Shown here in pieces: positions 48,633 through 57,724 of a stretch of DNA of 64,000 bases. The notes below the pieces were generated by a model. The model searched no databases. It had not been told where the DNA came from and was given only the letters and a program-made list of their open reading frames with translations. Origin of the DNA: Bradyrhizobium barranii subsp. barranii. GTDB taxonomy: Bacteria; Pseudomonadota; Alphaproteobacteria; Rhizobiales; Xanthobacteraceae. A program made the position numbers and the translations under genes. The DNA lies in contig NZ_CP086136.1 in assembly GCF_017565645.3 (NCBI RefSeq), positions 8,167,501 through 8,231,500 of the forward strand, in the 5' to 3' direction. Positions within the stretch are counted from its first letter, which is position 1. Every line of letters begins with the position of its first letter.

Positions 48633-49811
48633 ATGAAAGCTCTCACCTGGCACGGCAAAGGCGACATCCGGTGCGAGACCGTGCCGGATCCCAAGATCGA
48701 GCATGGACGCGACGCCATCATCAAGGTGACTGCCTGCGCGATCTGCGGTTCGGACCTGCATCTGCTCGACGGCGTCATGCCGAGCATGGAAAAAGGCGAC
48801 GTGGTGGGCCACGAGACGATGGGCGAGGTCGTCGAAGTCGGCAAAGCCAATACCAAGCTCAACGTCGGCGACCGCGTCGTGGTGCCCTTCACGATCTCCT
48901 GCGGTGAATGCTTCTTCTGCAAGAACGGCTTCTACTCCGGATGCGAGCGGTCCAACCCCAACGCCAAGATGGCCGAGAAGATGTGGGGGCATTCTCCGGC
49001 CGGTTTGTTCGGTTATTCGCATATGCTCGGTGGTTTTGCCGGCGGTCAGGCGGAGTACCTGCGCGTGCCCTACGCCGATGTCGGTCCTTACAAGGTCCCG
49101 GAAGGTCTCACCGATGAACAGGTGCTGTTCCTGTCGGACATCTTTCCGACCGGCTACATGGCCGCCGAGTTCTGCAACATAAAGGGCGGCGAAACAGTGG
49201 CTGTCTGGGGATGCGGTCCTGTCGGGCAGTTCGCTATCAAGAGCGCGTTTTTGTTGGGGGCGGAGCGCGTGCTAGCGATCGATACCGTTCCTGAACGGTT
49301 GGCACTCGCCAGACAATCGGGTGCAATCACACTCGATTTCCAGAACGACGACATCTACGATCGCATCCAGGAGTTGACCGGCGGGCGCGGCGCGGATGCC
49401 TGCATCGACGCCGTTGGCACCGAGCCTGAAACCACTGCCAGCATTGGCTCTGTGATCGACCGGATCAAGGTCGCGACCTTCATGGGAACGGACAGGCCGC
49501 ACGTTCTTCGACAGGCGATCGAGTGCTGCCGAAATTTCGGCACGGTTTCGATCGTCGGCGTCTATGGCGGGTATCTGGACAAGATTCCTATGGGCAGCGC
49601 CATTAATCGCGGCCTCACCTTCCGGATGGCCCAGACCCCCGTCCAGCATTACATGCCGAAGCTTATGGAGCGCATCCAAAAGGGCGAAATCGATCCATCC
49701 TTCGTCATCACCCATCGGGCAACACTCGAGGAGGGGCCGGAACTTTACAAGACCTTCCGGGACAAGAAGGACGGTTGCATCAAAGTTGTGATGAAGCCTT
49801 TCGGAGCCTGA
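48633..49811 (+). CDS. Zinc alcohol dehydrogenase, glutathione-independent formaldehyde-dehydrogenase type
   Basis: 392 residues. Catalytic zinc ligands in CAICGSDLH and [10 protein letters not shown], structural zinc cluster in [17 protein letters not shown], and the NAD site [17 protein letters not shown]. The length and the long insert around [20 protein letters not shown] match the FdhA-like branch that oxidises formaldehyde or other aldehydes with tightly bound NAD. It is followed 26 bases later by the PLP-fold gene and probably co-transcribed with it. Confidence 0.9.
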   Translation: MKALTWHGKGDIRCETVPDPKIEHGRDAIIKVTACAICGSDLHLLDGVMPSMEKGDVVGHETMGEVVEVGKANTKLNVGDRVVVPFTISCGECFFCKNGFYSGCERSNPNAKMAEKMWGHSPAGLFGYSHMLGGFAGGQAEYLRVPYADVGPYKVPEGLTDEQVLFLSDIFPTGYMAAEFCNIKGGETVAVWGCGPVGQFAIKSAFLLGAERVLAIDTVPERLALARQSGAITLDFQNDDIYDRIQELTGGRGADACIDAVGTEPETTASIGSVIDRIKVATFMGTDRPHVLRQAIECCRNFGTVSIVGVYGGYLDKIPMGSAINRGLTFRMAQTPVQHYMPKLMERIQKGEIDPSFVITHRATLEEGPELYKTFRDKKDGCIKVVMKPFGA

Positions 49812-49837
49812 CGACTGCCGGCTATCCGAGCAGGATT

Positions 49838-51106
49838 ATGATGGAGAGCACAGACGCGTATTTCGATCGCAAGCTGGAAGAACTGAAGCTTCTGAACAGC
49901 TGCCTGGCTGCACCGCTATCACTGGATCTCCCTGATTCGGTCGCCGAAGTCATTCGTCGTAAATTTCAGCTAACCGCAGCCCTCAGAGCCGCGCATGAGA
50001 TGCAGGAGTGGAACGCCACCGAGACCGCATGGGCCGGCAGCGCGCGTCCATCCAGCGGGCCCTTCAAGTTTCAATATGACTATCAACGCGCTGACCTGGC
50101 CGTAGAAGGACCGTCATTCTATGCGCTCGATGAGCGGCACGTTCGACAAACGCTCTACACAGCATCGGGAATGGGGGCGATTGCTTCGCTACTCCTCGCA
50201 CTCTCCAAGTCGATGAAAGGTGGCGAGGTCGTTGCGCTGCCAGGCTCTTACGGGGAAACATTAGAACTGATCGACGGCTATGCGCAGCAACTGCACCTGG
50301 TAATCGGGTCGATCCAGAGTTTCTCGACGGACAGTACCTCTCGCAGAGTCCTGTTGCTGGATTCATGCATCGCGTCTCGCGATTTCGGCGATGTCGTCAA
50401 TTGCGGAAAGCCGCATTTCGACCTCATCATCTTCGACACAACATGTTTCACCGGCAGTTCGGGACGTATTGAGCAGGTAATCAGGTGGTCGAGGCGCCGG
50501 GGCGTTCCGCTGATCCTGGTCCGGAGCCACAATAAGTTGGATTCGTTGGGTGCGGAGTACGGGCGGCTAGGTTCCATTACGTTGATCCGCAGCGATTTCG
50601 CGACACAGCGGATTCCTTCCTCATGCCTCGAAGAGCTTATGGCGGAAACGCGCAACGCCATAAGGCTCCTGGGCAACGCAGCCTTACCCGCGCACTTTCC
50701 GCCATTCGTAGGCACATCCGCTTACCGTCGCCTGACGAGGAGGCGTATGGCCTCGATCCTTCGCAACGGTCGTTTCTCCTCCCGGCATTTCGCCTTGAGG
50801 CTGCGAGGCGTGCCGTCGCAGTTGCAGCCCGTTCACGGACTATACGTCACGTTGGGATCTCGCGAACCTCTCGACAAAGCGGCAGCCCGGCAGGCGGCCG
50901 CAGCCATGAGCGAGGAGCTAAGCGAAGTCGGCTTTCCAATCCGTCACGCTGGAAGTTTCGGCTTTGATTTTGCCGCGACCGAATGGTTTCACGACCTGAC
51001 GACCGACCGTTACAGCGTCCGCATCGCCGTGCCTGATCTCCCCTCGAGCCTTTGGATCGCTCTGACGCGAGCGATCGGCGACTGGTGGCTTGCTTCAGTT
51101 TCCTGA
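49838..51106 (+). CDS. Orphan PLP-dependent-transferase-fold protein
   Basis: 422 residues from ATG 49838 (a second ATG at 49841; AGCAGG upstream). The central part looks like a fold-type I PLP enzyme large domain: TLYTASGMGAIASLLLALSK (glycine-rich cofactor loop), VVALPGSYGETLELIDGY, PHFDLIIFDTTCFTGSSG (Asp for the pyridine nitrogen) and a candidate Schiff-base lysine in RSHNKLDSLG. The C-terminal domain (HGLYVTLGSREPLDKAAARQ) is compact. It matches no named family I recognise; cystathionine-lyase-like or serine-palmitoyltransferase-like origins are possible. Confidence 0.75.
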   Translation: MMESTDAYFDRKLEELKLLNSCLAAPLSLDLPDSVAEVIRRKFQLTAALRAAHEMQEWNATETAWAGSARPSSGPFKFQYDYQRADLAVEGPSFYALDERHVRQTLYTASGMGAIASLLLALSKSMKGGEVVALPGSYGETLELIDGYAQQLHLVIGSIQSFSTDSTSRRVLLLDSCIASRDFGDVVNCGKPHFDLIIFDTTCFTGSSGRIEQVIRWSRRRGVPLILVRSHNKLDSLGAEYGRLGSITLIRSDFATQRIPSSCLEELMAETRNAIRLLGNAALPAHFPPFVGTSAYRRLTRRRMASILRNGRFSSRHFALRLRGVPSQLQPVHGLYVTLGSREPLDKAAARQAAAAMSEELSEVGFPIRHAGSFGFDFAATEWFHDLTTDRYSVRIAVPDLPSSLWIALTRAIGDWWLASVS

Positions 51107-51564
51107 TCCTGAGCGTTAGAGACAATGCTCAGTCAAGGTCAGGCTCGTTATATTGGCCTTTCAATCCTGGACTGGCCTGCACGGGAAGGCCGTTGGACCT
51201 GGAATGCCCATCTCGACCCATGACTGACGAACAGTGAGAGCACGAAGCTCTGCCGTGAGGCCGATACCCCGGACAAGTCGGGCCAGCTTCTCGCACGTCA
51301 GGGCGCACATGATCTCATCGACGATTTTCGTACAGAAGGCGCAACCACAAGAATTCGTCGTGCGCCTGACCCTAGTTTTCTCTGAGTTGCGCAACGATCC
51401 GTTTGCCGAGCATGGGCTGGATATGCGTAGCGCCTTCGACAACCCGCCAGCCCGCATCCCGCTTGCACATCAGAGGGCAAGCGGCCCGATCGTCAACATC
51501 TTTGCAGTTCTTGCGACGTAGGGCGGCTCGCTGAAGCCAGAATCGGCCGGGCTGCTTTTGGCTA
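51107..51564. other. Intergenic stretch with a possible gene end
   Basis: On the minus strand 51372-51470 reads MCKRDAGWRVVEGATHIQPM, then LGKRIVAQLREN and stop, which resembles the end of a small rhizobial protein but has no upstream support. Nothing else is convincing. Confidence 0.35.
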
Positions 51565-51589
51565 GGAACAATCGTCTCAACCTCATGTT
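51565..51589 (+). promoter_or_regulatory. EcfG-type promoter for the ferritin-like protein
   Basis: GGAAC-N16-TGTT; the -10 ends 36 bases before the ATG at 51626. Confidence 0.62.
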
Positions 51590-51625
51590 GCCGTGCATCA
51601 ATCCTTTTACTTATGGAGCGTTCCA

Positions 51626-52114
51626 ATGGCCGACAAAGATCTAAATGCGCTTTTCCTCGATACGCTCAAGGATATCTACTACGCCGAAAAACAGATCTAT
51701 AAGGCTCTGCCGAAGATGGCGAAGGCCGCCAATTCCGATCAACTTCGGGCGGCATTTGAAAAACATCACGATGAGACCGAAGGTCAAATCGTTCGCCTCG
51801 AACAGATCTTCGAGCTTCTCGAAAAGCCGGCGCGCGGAAAGAAGTGTGACGCGATCGAAGGCATTCTCGATGAGGGCACCGAGATCATGGACGAGTACAA
51901 GGGTGAGCCGGCACTTGATGCCGGGCTCTTGGCTGCCGCTCAGGCGGTCGAGCATTATGAGATATCCAGGTACGGGACGCTTAGGAGCTGGGCCACGAAG
52001 CTTGGTATGAAGGATGCGGTCAAGTTGTTGGATCAGACGTTGGCCGAAGAGAAGAAGACCGACGATGCGCTGACAAAGCTTGCTGAGACGGCAGTCAACG
52101 CGGAAGCAGCCTGA
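51626..52114 (+). CDS. DUF892 (YciE/YciF) ferritin-like stress protein
   Basis: 162 residues, four-helix bundle: LFLDTLKDIYYAEKQIYKAL, then EKHHDETEGQIVRLEQIFEL, DAGLLAAAQAVEHYEISRYG and KLLDQTLAEEKKTDDALTKL. Conserved Glu/His residues (AEKQ, HHDETE, VEHYEI, AEEKKTD) sit where the diiron site of YciE-type proteins lies. These are stationary-phase proteins with a proposed manganese or iron/peroxide-handling role. Good start with GGAGCG upstream. Confidence 0.92.
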   Translation: MADKDLNALFLDTLKDIYYAEKQIYKALPKMAKAANSDQLRAAFEKHHDETEGQIVRLEQIFELLEKPARGKKCDAIEGILDEGTEIMDEYKGEPALDAGLLAAAQAVEHYEISRYGTLRSWATKLGMKDAVKLLDQTLAEEKKTDDALTKLAETAVNAEAA

Positions 52115-52206
52115 ACCACCCTGTAAGGATCGGGAAGCGCCGCCCTTCGGACGGCCCTTCCCGGCTCTCAATGCAGCGTTGCGTTTCGATTTAGAAAGAC
52201 AATCAC

Positions 52207-52380
52207 ATGAGTGAAAAGTTCAATTCGGCGCCGACTGACAAACACGCCGCCGATCCCAAGCAGGAAATGCGCCGTGATAAGAAGCAAGACGATGAACTTG
52301 AGAGAGGCTTGAAAGACAGCTTGCCGGCTTCTGACCCGGTGAGTAGCACGCAGCCCACAAAGGCCGCGCCTAACGCCTAG
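52207..52380 (+). CDS. 57-residue hydrophilic protein
   Basis: MSEKFNSAPTDKHAADPKQE, then MRRDKKQDDELERGLKDSLP and ASDPVSSTQPTKAAPNA. Entirely hydrophilic, likely disordered; similar in style to 22377-22547. The ELERGLKDSLPASDPVS core is a recognisable short motif of rhizobial proteins. It follows the ferritin-like gene by 92 bases and may share its promoter. Confidence 0.68.
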   Translation: MSEKFNSAPTDKHAADPKQEMRRDKKQDDELERGLKDSLPASDPVSSTQPTKAAPNA

Positions 52381-52410
52381 TTGGTCTAGTTGGCCGTATG
52401 ACTTAATCGG

Positions 52411-52750
52411 ATGCATGGCACTTGGCACGTCGTGGGTCGCCCGAACGTGCTCGATGGCCCGGTTTGCTATCTAGGCGGCATACCGGCGTTACTCGCGTCG
52501 CTTTCCTATGTGCCGCAGGTCCGCGAGGCGTGGCCACGCGGGTCCACGGAGGATCTCTCGCTCTTCATGCTCTGGGCGCTGACCCTCGGTCTCGGGTTTT
52601 GGATCGTCTACGGTGCTATTCGATTGGATGATCGTCGGCGCGAACGTGATTTGCGCCACGCTCGCGGCCATCGTTTCTGCTGCAAGATACGGGATCTCAG
52701 GTCGCGAGGCCGCTGTAGAATCCATGGGCCTGACAAACGGAGGCCGAGAT
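52411..52750 (+). pseudogene. SemiSWEET-type sugar transporter, frameshifted
   Basis: GIPALLASLSYVPQVREAWP, then RGSTEDLSLFMLWALTLGLG and FWIVYGAIRLD contains the PQ motif (YVPQ) and two of three helices. The third helix (WMIVGANVIC, then ATLAAIVSA) is in the next frame, and the end (CKIRDLR) in yet another. Family proteins are ~85 residues and work as dimers. Two frameshifts make this copy non-functional if real. Confidence 0.68.
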
Positions 52751-53612
52751 GACGGCGCTACGAATCCGCCATACGACCACCTATCGTTTTAGAGAGGCAG
52801 TACATCTCGCTCCACACCGCCTGATGCTACGCCCTCGCGAAAGCCGCGAATTGCGGCTGATGTCACACATCTTGACGATCACGCCGGACGCTGTGACCAA
52901 GTGGGCCCAGGATGTGTTTGGCAACACTGTCGCCCTGATCAACTTTGCAGACACAGCCCCGACGCTCGTTATTGGCAGCGAAGCCGATATTCTTCTCGAT
53001 GCAGTCGATTGGCCGGTGTTCGATATCGCTGCCTCGGCCATTTCATACCCGTTCCGCTACTCCGACGAAGAATGGACCGACCTCGGCGCATTAACTATTG
53101 CCCAATACCCTGATCCGGGCGGGCGACTGCAAAACTGGACGAGAGGGTTTATACGTAGCAACCCAACCGATACGCTTTCACTGCTCAAAGACCTGAACGC
53201 CGGAGTCGCCCAGCGCGTTCGGTACCAAAGCCGTGAAATCGAGGGCACGCAATCTCCCGAGGAGTCACTCGACCGCGGGTGGGGATCGTGCCGCGACTTT
53301 GCAGTCTTGTTCGCCGAATCCGCACGAAAGCTCGGCTTCGGCGCGCGGCTCGTCTCCGGCTACCTCCACGACCCGAGCCATCAGCTCCTAGGTTCGGGCG
53401 ATGCTGGCTCGACCCATGCTTGGGCCGAGGTGTTCCTACCAGGTGCGGGCTGGGTCACCTTCGACCCGACGAACCGCAGCGTCGGTGGTCGAAATCTGAT
53501 CCCCGTCGCAGTTGCCCGCGATATCAGCCAGTGCATGCCAGTATCAGGAAGCTTCTTTGGCCCAAGCGATAGCTTCTTGAGCATGGGCGTGACTGTCTCG
53601 GTCACCGCCTAA
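52749..53612 (+). CDS. Transglutaminase-like cysteine peptidase-fold protein
   Basis: 287 residues. N-terminal beta domain (MTALRIRHTTTYRFREAVHL, then APHRLMLRPRESRELRLMSH) followed by the transglutaminase core with catalytic Cys in DRGWGSCRDFAVLFAESARK, His in GSTHAWAEVFLPGAGWVTFD, and Asp in FDPTN. Bacterial proteins of this family are probably amidases or proteases in the cytoplasm; in many genomes they accompany circularly permuted ATP-grasp and alpha-E genes, which are absent here. Confidence 0.9.
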   Translation: MTALRIRHTTTYRFREAVHLAPHRLMLRPRESRELRLMSHILTITPDAVTKWAQDVFGNTVALINFADTAPTLVIGSEADILLDAVDWPVFDIAASAISYPFRYSDEEWTDLGALTIAQYPDPGGRLQNWTRGFIRSNPTDTLSLLKDLNAGVAQRVRYQSREIEGTQSPEESLDRGWGSCRDFAVLFAESARKLGFGARLVSGYLHDPSHQLLGSGDAGSTHAWAEVFLPGAGWVTFDPTNRSVGGRNLIPVAVARDISQCMPVSGSFFGPSDSFLSMGVTVSVTA

Positions 53613-53812
53613 CGCATCTCCGGATTATTCCACCGATCGATACGTCGAGTGCACGGCAGGATCGTCCCCGAGTCCAGTATCGGCAGAGTAAATGGCAGCG
53701 CCTTACTCTTGGGCTTTGAGATCGCAAATCCTGCAGGCGGCACGTCATGGCCGTCCACTTGCTTTTCGACCCGCTCCTTGGCCTCTTCAAGGGGAGATCG
53801 ACAAGCTGCTAA
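53609..53812 (-). pseudogene. Startless open frame, possible gene end
   Basis: Reads EEAKERVEKQVDGHDVPPAG, then FAISKPKSKALPFTLPILDS and RIDRWNNPEMR before TAG. Amino-acid usage looks coding, but a stop lies just upstream without any ATG or GTG in a good position. Family not recognised. Confidence 0.3.
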
Positions 53813-53824
53813 CTAGGCCATCCG

Positions 53825-54400
53825 GGACTAGGATGTAGGCGCGACATCCTCCGGCATTTCAGATCGATCTCCGCGGGTCGAGAGCCCTTCGGCGCGCGCG
53901 GCCGATCCTCGACCTTCGTGCATTCGTCGTAGGTCCCGGTGGATAGGCGCCGACGACGAGGAAGTCCTCTTCGGCGAACAGGCATTGATGGCCGGTACCG
54001 GCGGGCAGGATCGCGACGTCGCCAGCCTTCAGCGTGAATATCCGGCCCTTGTTGCCGCCGAAGCGTACCCGGCCCTTGCCGCGGGCGATGCCAAGCACCT
54101 CATGAATTCGGGAGTGATAATGCACATAGCTGTAGATGCCGTCGCGCCAAGTGTCGCCCCAGCTGTTGGCCTCGAAGAGATCCTCCATCACGGCCGCCGG
54201 GTCGTGCCCGTCGCCAAAATCGACGGCGCCACGGTAGATGATGAACGGCCATCGCAAGTGATTGGGTCCGAGCCGTCATCCTTGAAGCGGAACGTGTGAG
54301 GCTTTCGGGCACAAGCGAGTTCCGGAGCTTCCTTCCTGCCTGGACGGCGCAGGCCGGTCGCGCGCTGCATGTATTCCTTGACGTTCTCAAAAATGGACAC
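53825..54400 (-). pseudogene. Cupin-domain protein with two frameshifts
   Basis: ATG 54400 starts MSIFENVKEYMQRATGLRRP; near 54260 the frame changes and the cupin follows: FIIYRGAVDFGDGHDPAAVM, WRDGIYSYVHYHSRIHEVLG (metal-binding His/His/Glu), GKGRVRFGGNKGRIFTLKAG and AGTGHQCL. After VVGAYPPG a second frame change is needed to reach TYDECTKVEDRPRAPKG. A shortened protein from the internal ATG at 54257 could still fold as a cupin. Confidence 0.65.
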
Positions 54401-54974
54401 GGTCGCTCTTCTCCGATGTCCAAAGCGGATAGCCGGTCCACAAGCGCAGCAGCCGCTCTATGATGGCACCCAGCGCGAAGCCCGCGACCACATCGCTAGC
54501 CCAGTGCGCCAGCACGACTATCCGCGTCAGGGAAAGGGCGATCGCTAAGGCTCGAATCATTCTCCGCGGGAGAGGCGTTAAAGTGCCGGCGGCGGAGGCC
54601 AGCGCGCCCATATGGAGGGCGTGTCCCGAGGGAAACGCGTCATCGCGCTTTCCGGAAAATGAGACCCCGTGCATGTGACCCAGCACAGTCTTGCGGTCCG
54701 GGCGGGTCTGATCGAATACCGACTTCATACCATGAGGCATCAGCGAGACCACGACCGTAACGAGCAGCGCATGATTGCCCGCCCGCTGCAGCTGCTCCGA
54801 CCTACCACGCGTCGCAAACCAGCCGACGGTCGCGAGCGCCAGAAGGATTTTCTCGTCGGCGCCCCAAGTCAGCCCGCGCGAGACCATCTCGGTACGATGA
54901 TTGGTGTTGCGCGACACGGTCCGCGCGATCACCACGTCGGGCTTCGTGGGTTTGACCCTGACTGCTGCCATCAC
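54387..54974 (-). CDS. PAP2-family membrane phosphatase
   Basis: 195 residues with the three phosphatase motifs: KSVFDQTRPDRKT, FPSGHALHMGALASAAG and SLTRIVVLAHWASDVVAGFA (PSGH and SRxxxxxHxxxD-like), plus membrane helices around each. These enzymes dephosphorylate lipid phosphates such as phosphatidate or undecaprenyl diphosphate at the membrane. It overlaps the start of the cupin remnant by 14 bases. Confidence 0.87.
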   Translation of the reverse strand: MMAAVRVKPTKPDVVIARTVSRNTNHRTEMVSRGLTWGADEKILLALATVGWFATRGRSEQLQRAGNHALLVTVVVSLMPHGMKSVFDQTRPDRKTVLGHMHGVSFSGKRDDAFPSGHALHMGALASAAGTLTPLPRRMIRALAIALSLTRIVVLAHWASDVVAGFALGAIIERLLRLWTGYPLWTSEKSDRVHF

Positions 54975-55161
54975 CTCGTCACTCTGCGATCTGCCATCGT
55001 TAACTCCGGTGCAGGTTCCAAGTTCATTGTGCTGTCATCGCGAGGTGTTTCACCGCGCGGCAAGGTGACTTGTGCGGCACCGATACGCAGGTCGTGCAGT
55101 TGTTTGGCGCCCGCTTATCGGGTGACGCTCCGGATAGAGTGAGCGTGCCGGATCATGTCCA

Positions 55162-55479
55162 TCAGCCTGATGGTTTCTTCTTAAAGAGCGCTCTCAGCTG
55201 CTCCCACTTGGCCTCGATCCACCTCAAAGCCATGAGAAGAGGCTTCTGTAGAATAGGGATGTCCTGTGCGATAAGAAGAAGGCCTAGAGGCAGCATCCAG
55301 AGGCCGAAGATAGGCAGAAAGCTGAAGACGCCTCCTAGGATGAGCAACCCGGCGACAACGACACGGACCCAAAACGAGGATGGTTCTCGTAGCCACAGAA
55401 TGAAGGCCGACACCTTCGTAGGCACCCGTCGCCGGAACAATTCAAAGTATCTATCCAATTCCGCTTTGACAGAAGCCAT
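55162..55479 (-). CDS. Small membrane protein (PGPGW-like family)
   Basis: 105 residues from ATG 55479; 15 more codons upstream (MFGGLRHPDREKIEL) cannot be excluded. Two hydrophobic segments (FWVRVVVAGLLILGGVFSFL and IFGLWMLPLGLLLIAQDIPI) lie between basic ends. Proteins of this type in Bradyrhizobium are sometimes mislabelled tryptophan synthase subunit beta; the membrane topology argues against that. Confidence 0.75.
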   Translation of the reverse strand: MASVKAELDRYFELFRRRVPTKVSAFILWLREPSSFWVRVVVAGLLILGGVFSFLPIFGLWMLPLGLLLIAQDIPILQKPLLMALRWIEAKWEQLRALFKKKPSG

Positions 55480-55731
55480 TAACTCGATCTTCTCTCTATC
55501 AGGGTGCCGCAACCCTCCGAACAAGCGCTTGAACCGCGACTAAATCAAAAGATCTGTACGGAAAGCGTTCCAAACCCTTTGGCTTCCCGATGGGGATGAC
55601 GGACGATCCGTCTGCGGCCAGTCCGTTGCCGGTTCTGCCTTGTGTCTTCGAAAGACCGCCCGCCAAATTACCTAAGCGTCGCGCAGGACAGTGATAGCCG
55701 GGAAGCTCGGGTATGACGGGTAGCTCCTCGC

Positions 55732-55893
55732 CTAAAGCGTATCCGGTGTGCGTCGAGGTGAGCCTTGATCCTCGTTGAGCAATTCCTGTTCGGCCAAGCG
55801 CCAAAAGTCTTCTTCTCGGCCGTCCGGCTTGCCTGCCTGCTCCCACAACTCGTAGGCGCGGGCCGCAACGGCTTCATCGATTCGCCTATTCAT
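55732..55893 (-). CDS. DUF2934-domain small protein
   Basis: 53 residues: MNRRIDEAVAARAYELWEQA, then GKPDGREEDFWRLAEQELLN and EDQGSPRRTPDTL. The RAYELWEQAGKPDGREEDFW stretch is the DUF2934 signature. Such proteins are numerous in rhizobia. Function unknown. Confidence 0.78.
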   Translation of the reverse strand: MNRRIDEAVAARAYELWEQAGKPDGREEDFWRLAEQELLNEDQGSPRRTPDTL

Positions 55894-56335
55894 GGGCCTT
55901 CTCCAGCCCAAGTAGGGGCAATCGGAGGGGTTACTAATCCGGTCATCCCCCCATAAACCTGCCTGTGAACCAAAGAAGCCTCTTGTTCAGGCCGTCGCGC
56001 TGTTTTGCCGACTCTGTGTTGCGCTCCAACTGCGTACGCACTGTAACAGCGACGAATCGGACGTCGACAAATTGAATCCCGGTTCCGTCGTGTGAGTTGC
56101 TTATGCGTCAGTCTCGACGGCTTATGTCGATCGCCCCGAACGGTGACGAGACCGTCTATTTGGTCGCAGACGACTTTGGCCGCTGTTCTTCGGAAAAACG
56201 CCCTCATTCGGCGTCGGCCGCCGTCGTGGCGCAGAGCCACCATAGGTACGGCTGCCTAAATTGCCGGTGCGGGCGCCACGAATCGGAGAGCACGGAGACG
56301 CAAGGAACTCGCCAAGCTTAGGGTCGTTTCCTCGC
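55894..56335. other. Intergenic stretch, no gene seen
   Basis: Frames on both strands (for example 55890-56243 minus) lack start signals and domains. Confidence 0.45.
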
Positions 56336-56563
56336 ATGAGTGAGCCCCTGCCCGTTATCATGGAAAACTCGATCCAGATCGCCTGGGATTACCTGGAGCG
56401 GACGGGCAACCTCGGTGATCCCGAGGTTGCGAGCAAGGTGCTGCTGGAGTCGGTGGAAGCAATGGTTAGGCGTGGTGAACACCGTGTCTTGATGCTCTCG
56501 AACACAGCCATCAGCGATTATAAGAGATTGTGTGCCGACTGTTCGTTGGAGTTAGTCACCTGA
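56336..56563 (+). CDS. Small conserved hypothetical protein
   Basis: 75 residues: MSEPLPVIMENSIQIAWDYL, then ERTGNLGDPEVASKVLLESV and EAMVRRGEHRVLMLSNTAIS. The IAWDYLE...GDP...LL...I..M..RGE.R.LMLSN.AI pattern is a recurrent rhizobial family, function unknown. The stop lies within the next gene, whose start overlaps by about 30 bases. Confidence 0.75.
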   Translation: MSEPLPVIMENSIQIAWDYLERTGNLGDPEVASKVLLESVEAMVRRGEHRVLMLSNTAISDYKRLCADCSLELVT

Positions 56564-56739
56564 TAGATCCCGACTGCCAGATCTGCTTTGGGCTGGGCTG
56601 CGTGTGCGAGAACCACCCTTTCCAAGCTTGGAATGAGAAGGGCTGTCAATGCGGCGCCGGAATGCCGTGCGAATGTCAGCAGGCCGAGGGGCTCGAACAA
56701 CCAGACTTTTCAAAGGTAATACCTCGGCCGCCAGGATGA
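56530..56739 (+). CDS. Cys-rich putative metal-binding protein
   Basis: 69 residues from a GTG; an internal start near SHLIDPDC is possible. The core DPDCQICFGLGCVCENHPFQ, then AWNEKGCQCGAGMPCECQ holds seven to eight cysteines in CxxC/CxC pairs, suggesting two zinc sites. Similar short Cys-rich proteins are widespread in Bradyrhizobium. Function unknown. Confidence 0.72.
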   Translation: MCRLFVGVSHLIDPDCQICFGLGCVCENHPFQAWNEKGCQCGAGMPCECQQAEGLEQPDFSKVIPRPPG

Positions 56740-56932
56740 CGGCCGGTAGGGCCACAACTCGGTTTGTAGATGCACTCAACGACGGCAAGGAGACCTGGCC
56801 AGCATCAGTCGGATCGAACTGGTCCGTCGAACAGCGATAAATGACAGGGTTCCGCGCTAAGGACTCGCAAGCTCGACCTGATCCCGGATAAGGTGCAGAT
56901 GGGGCATCGCGCCGTAATTTCCGAGGTATTCG

Positions 56933-57724
56933 ATGTCAGGCGTAATCGAGCGAAACAACGTGAATGTTCGAGGAGCCGGGGACCGGGCTATCGTGTTCGG
57001 TCACGGGTTCGGCTGCGACCAAAACATGTGGCGGTTCGTGGCTCCGGCGTTCGAGAACGACTTCGAGACGGTAACGTTCGATCAGGTCGGCGCAGGCGGG
57101 TCGGATCTCGCCGCTTACGATAAGACCAAATACTCCAGCCTATCGGGGTATGCCGACGACCTTGTCGAAATCGGGCGCGAACTCGAACTGGAGGATGCCA
57201 TCTTCGTCGGCCACTCCGTCAGCAGCATGATCGGCGTACTTGCCGCTCAGAAGGCTCCCGGAATGTTCGGCAAGCTGGTCCTAGTCGGCCCCTCTGCCCG
57301 GTACATCGACGATGACGAATACGTCGGCGGCTTCGGTGCCGCGCAGATCGAGGAATTGCTGCAGTTCCTTGAGTCCAACCACATGGGCTGGTCGACCCAG
57401 ATGGCGCCCGCAATCATGGGCAATCCCGACCGGCCCGAACTCGGCGAAGAACTGACGAACAGCTTCTGCCGAACCGATCCGGAGATCGCCAAGGCGTTCG
57501 CCCGAGTCACTTTCACCTCCGACAACCGCAAGGACCTGGCCGGCGTCGCCGTTCCAACGCTGATCCTCCAGTGCAAGGAGGACATCATCGCGTCGCTTGA
57601 GGTCGGCGAGTTCGTCCACCGCAACATCCCGGGCAGCCGGATGATCGTCCTCGACGCGACCGGACACTGTCCGAATCTCAGCGCCCCTAAAGAGGTGGTC
57701 GACGCCATGAGAACGTTCGTCTAG
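56933..57724 (+). CDS. rsbQ: RsbQ-like alpha/beta hydrolase
   Basis: 263 residues. Nucleophile elbow GHSVSSMIG (Ser), acid in LILQCKEDII, His in DATGHCPNLSAP. The lid region VGPSARYIDDDEYVGGFGAA, then NHMGWSTQMAPAIMGNPDRP and TNSFCRTDPEIAKAFARVTF follows Bacillus subtilis RsbQ and plant KAI2/D14 very closely. RsbQ is needed for RsbP, a PAS-domain phosphatase, to sense energy stress. Here the partner is a PAS histidine kinase whose GTG start overlaps the stop (TAGTG). Confidence 0.9.
   Translation: MSGVIERNNVNVRGAGDRAIVFGHGFGCDQNMWRFVAPAFENDFETVTFDQVGAGGSDLAAYDKTKYSSLSGYADDLVEIGRELELEDAIFVGHSVSSMIGVLAAQKAPGMFGKLVLVGPSARYIDDDEYVGGFGAAQIEELLQFLESNHMGWSTQMAPAIMGNPDRPELGEELTNSFCRTDPEIAKAFARVTFTSDNRKDLAGVAVPTLILQCKEDIIASLEVGEFVHRNIPGSRMIVLDATGHCPNLSAPKEVVDAMRTFV

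Noticed and set aside
55162..55524. Tryptophan synthase beta-like protein
   Set aside because: It is a ~105-residue protein with two membrane helices and no PLP motif; that name is a recurrent misannotation.
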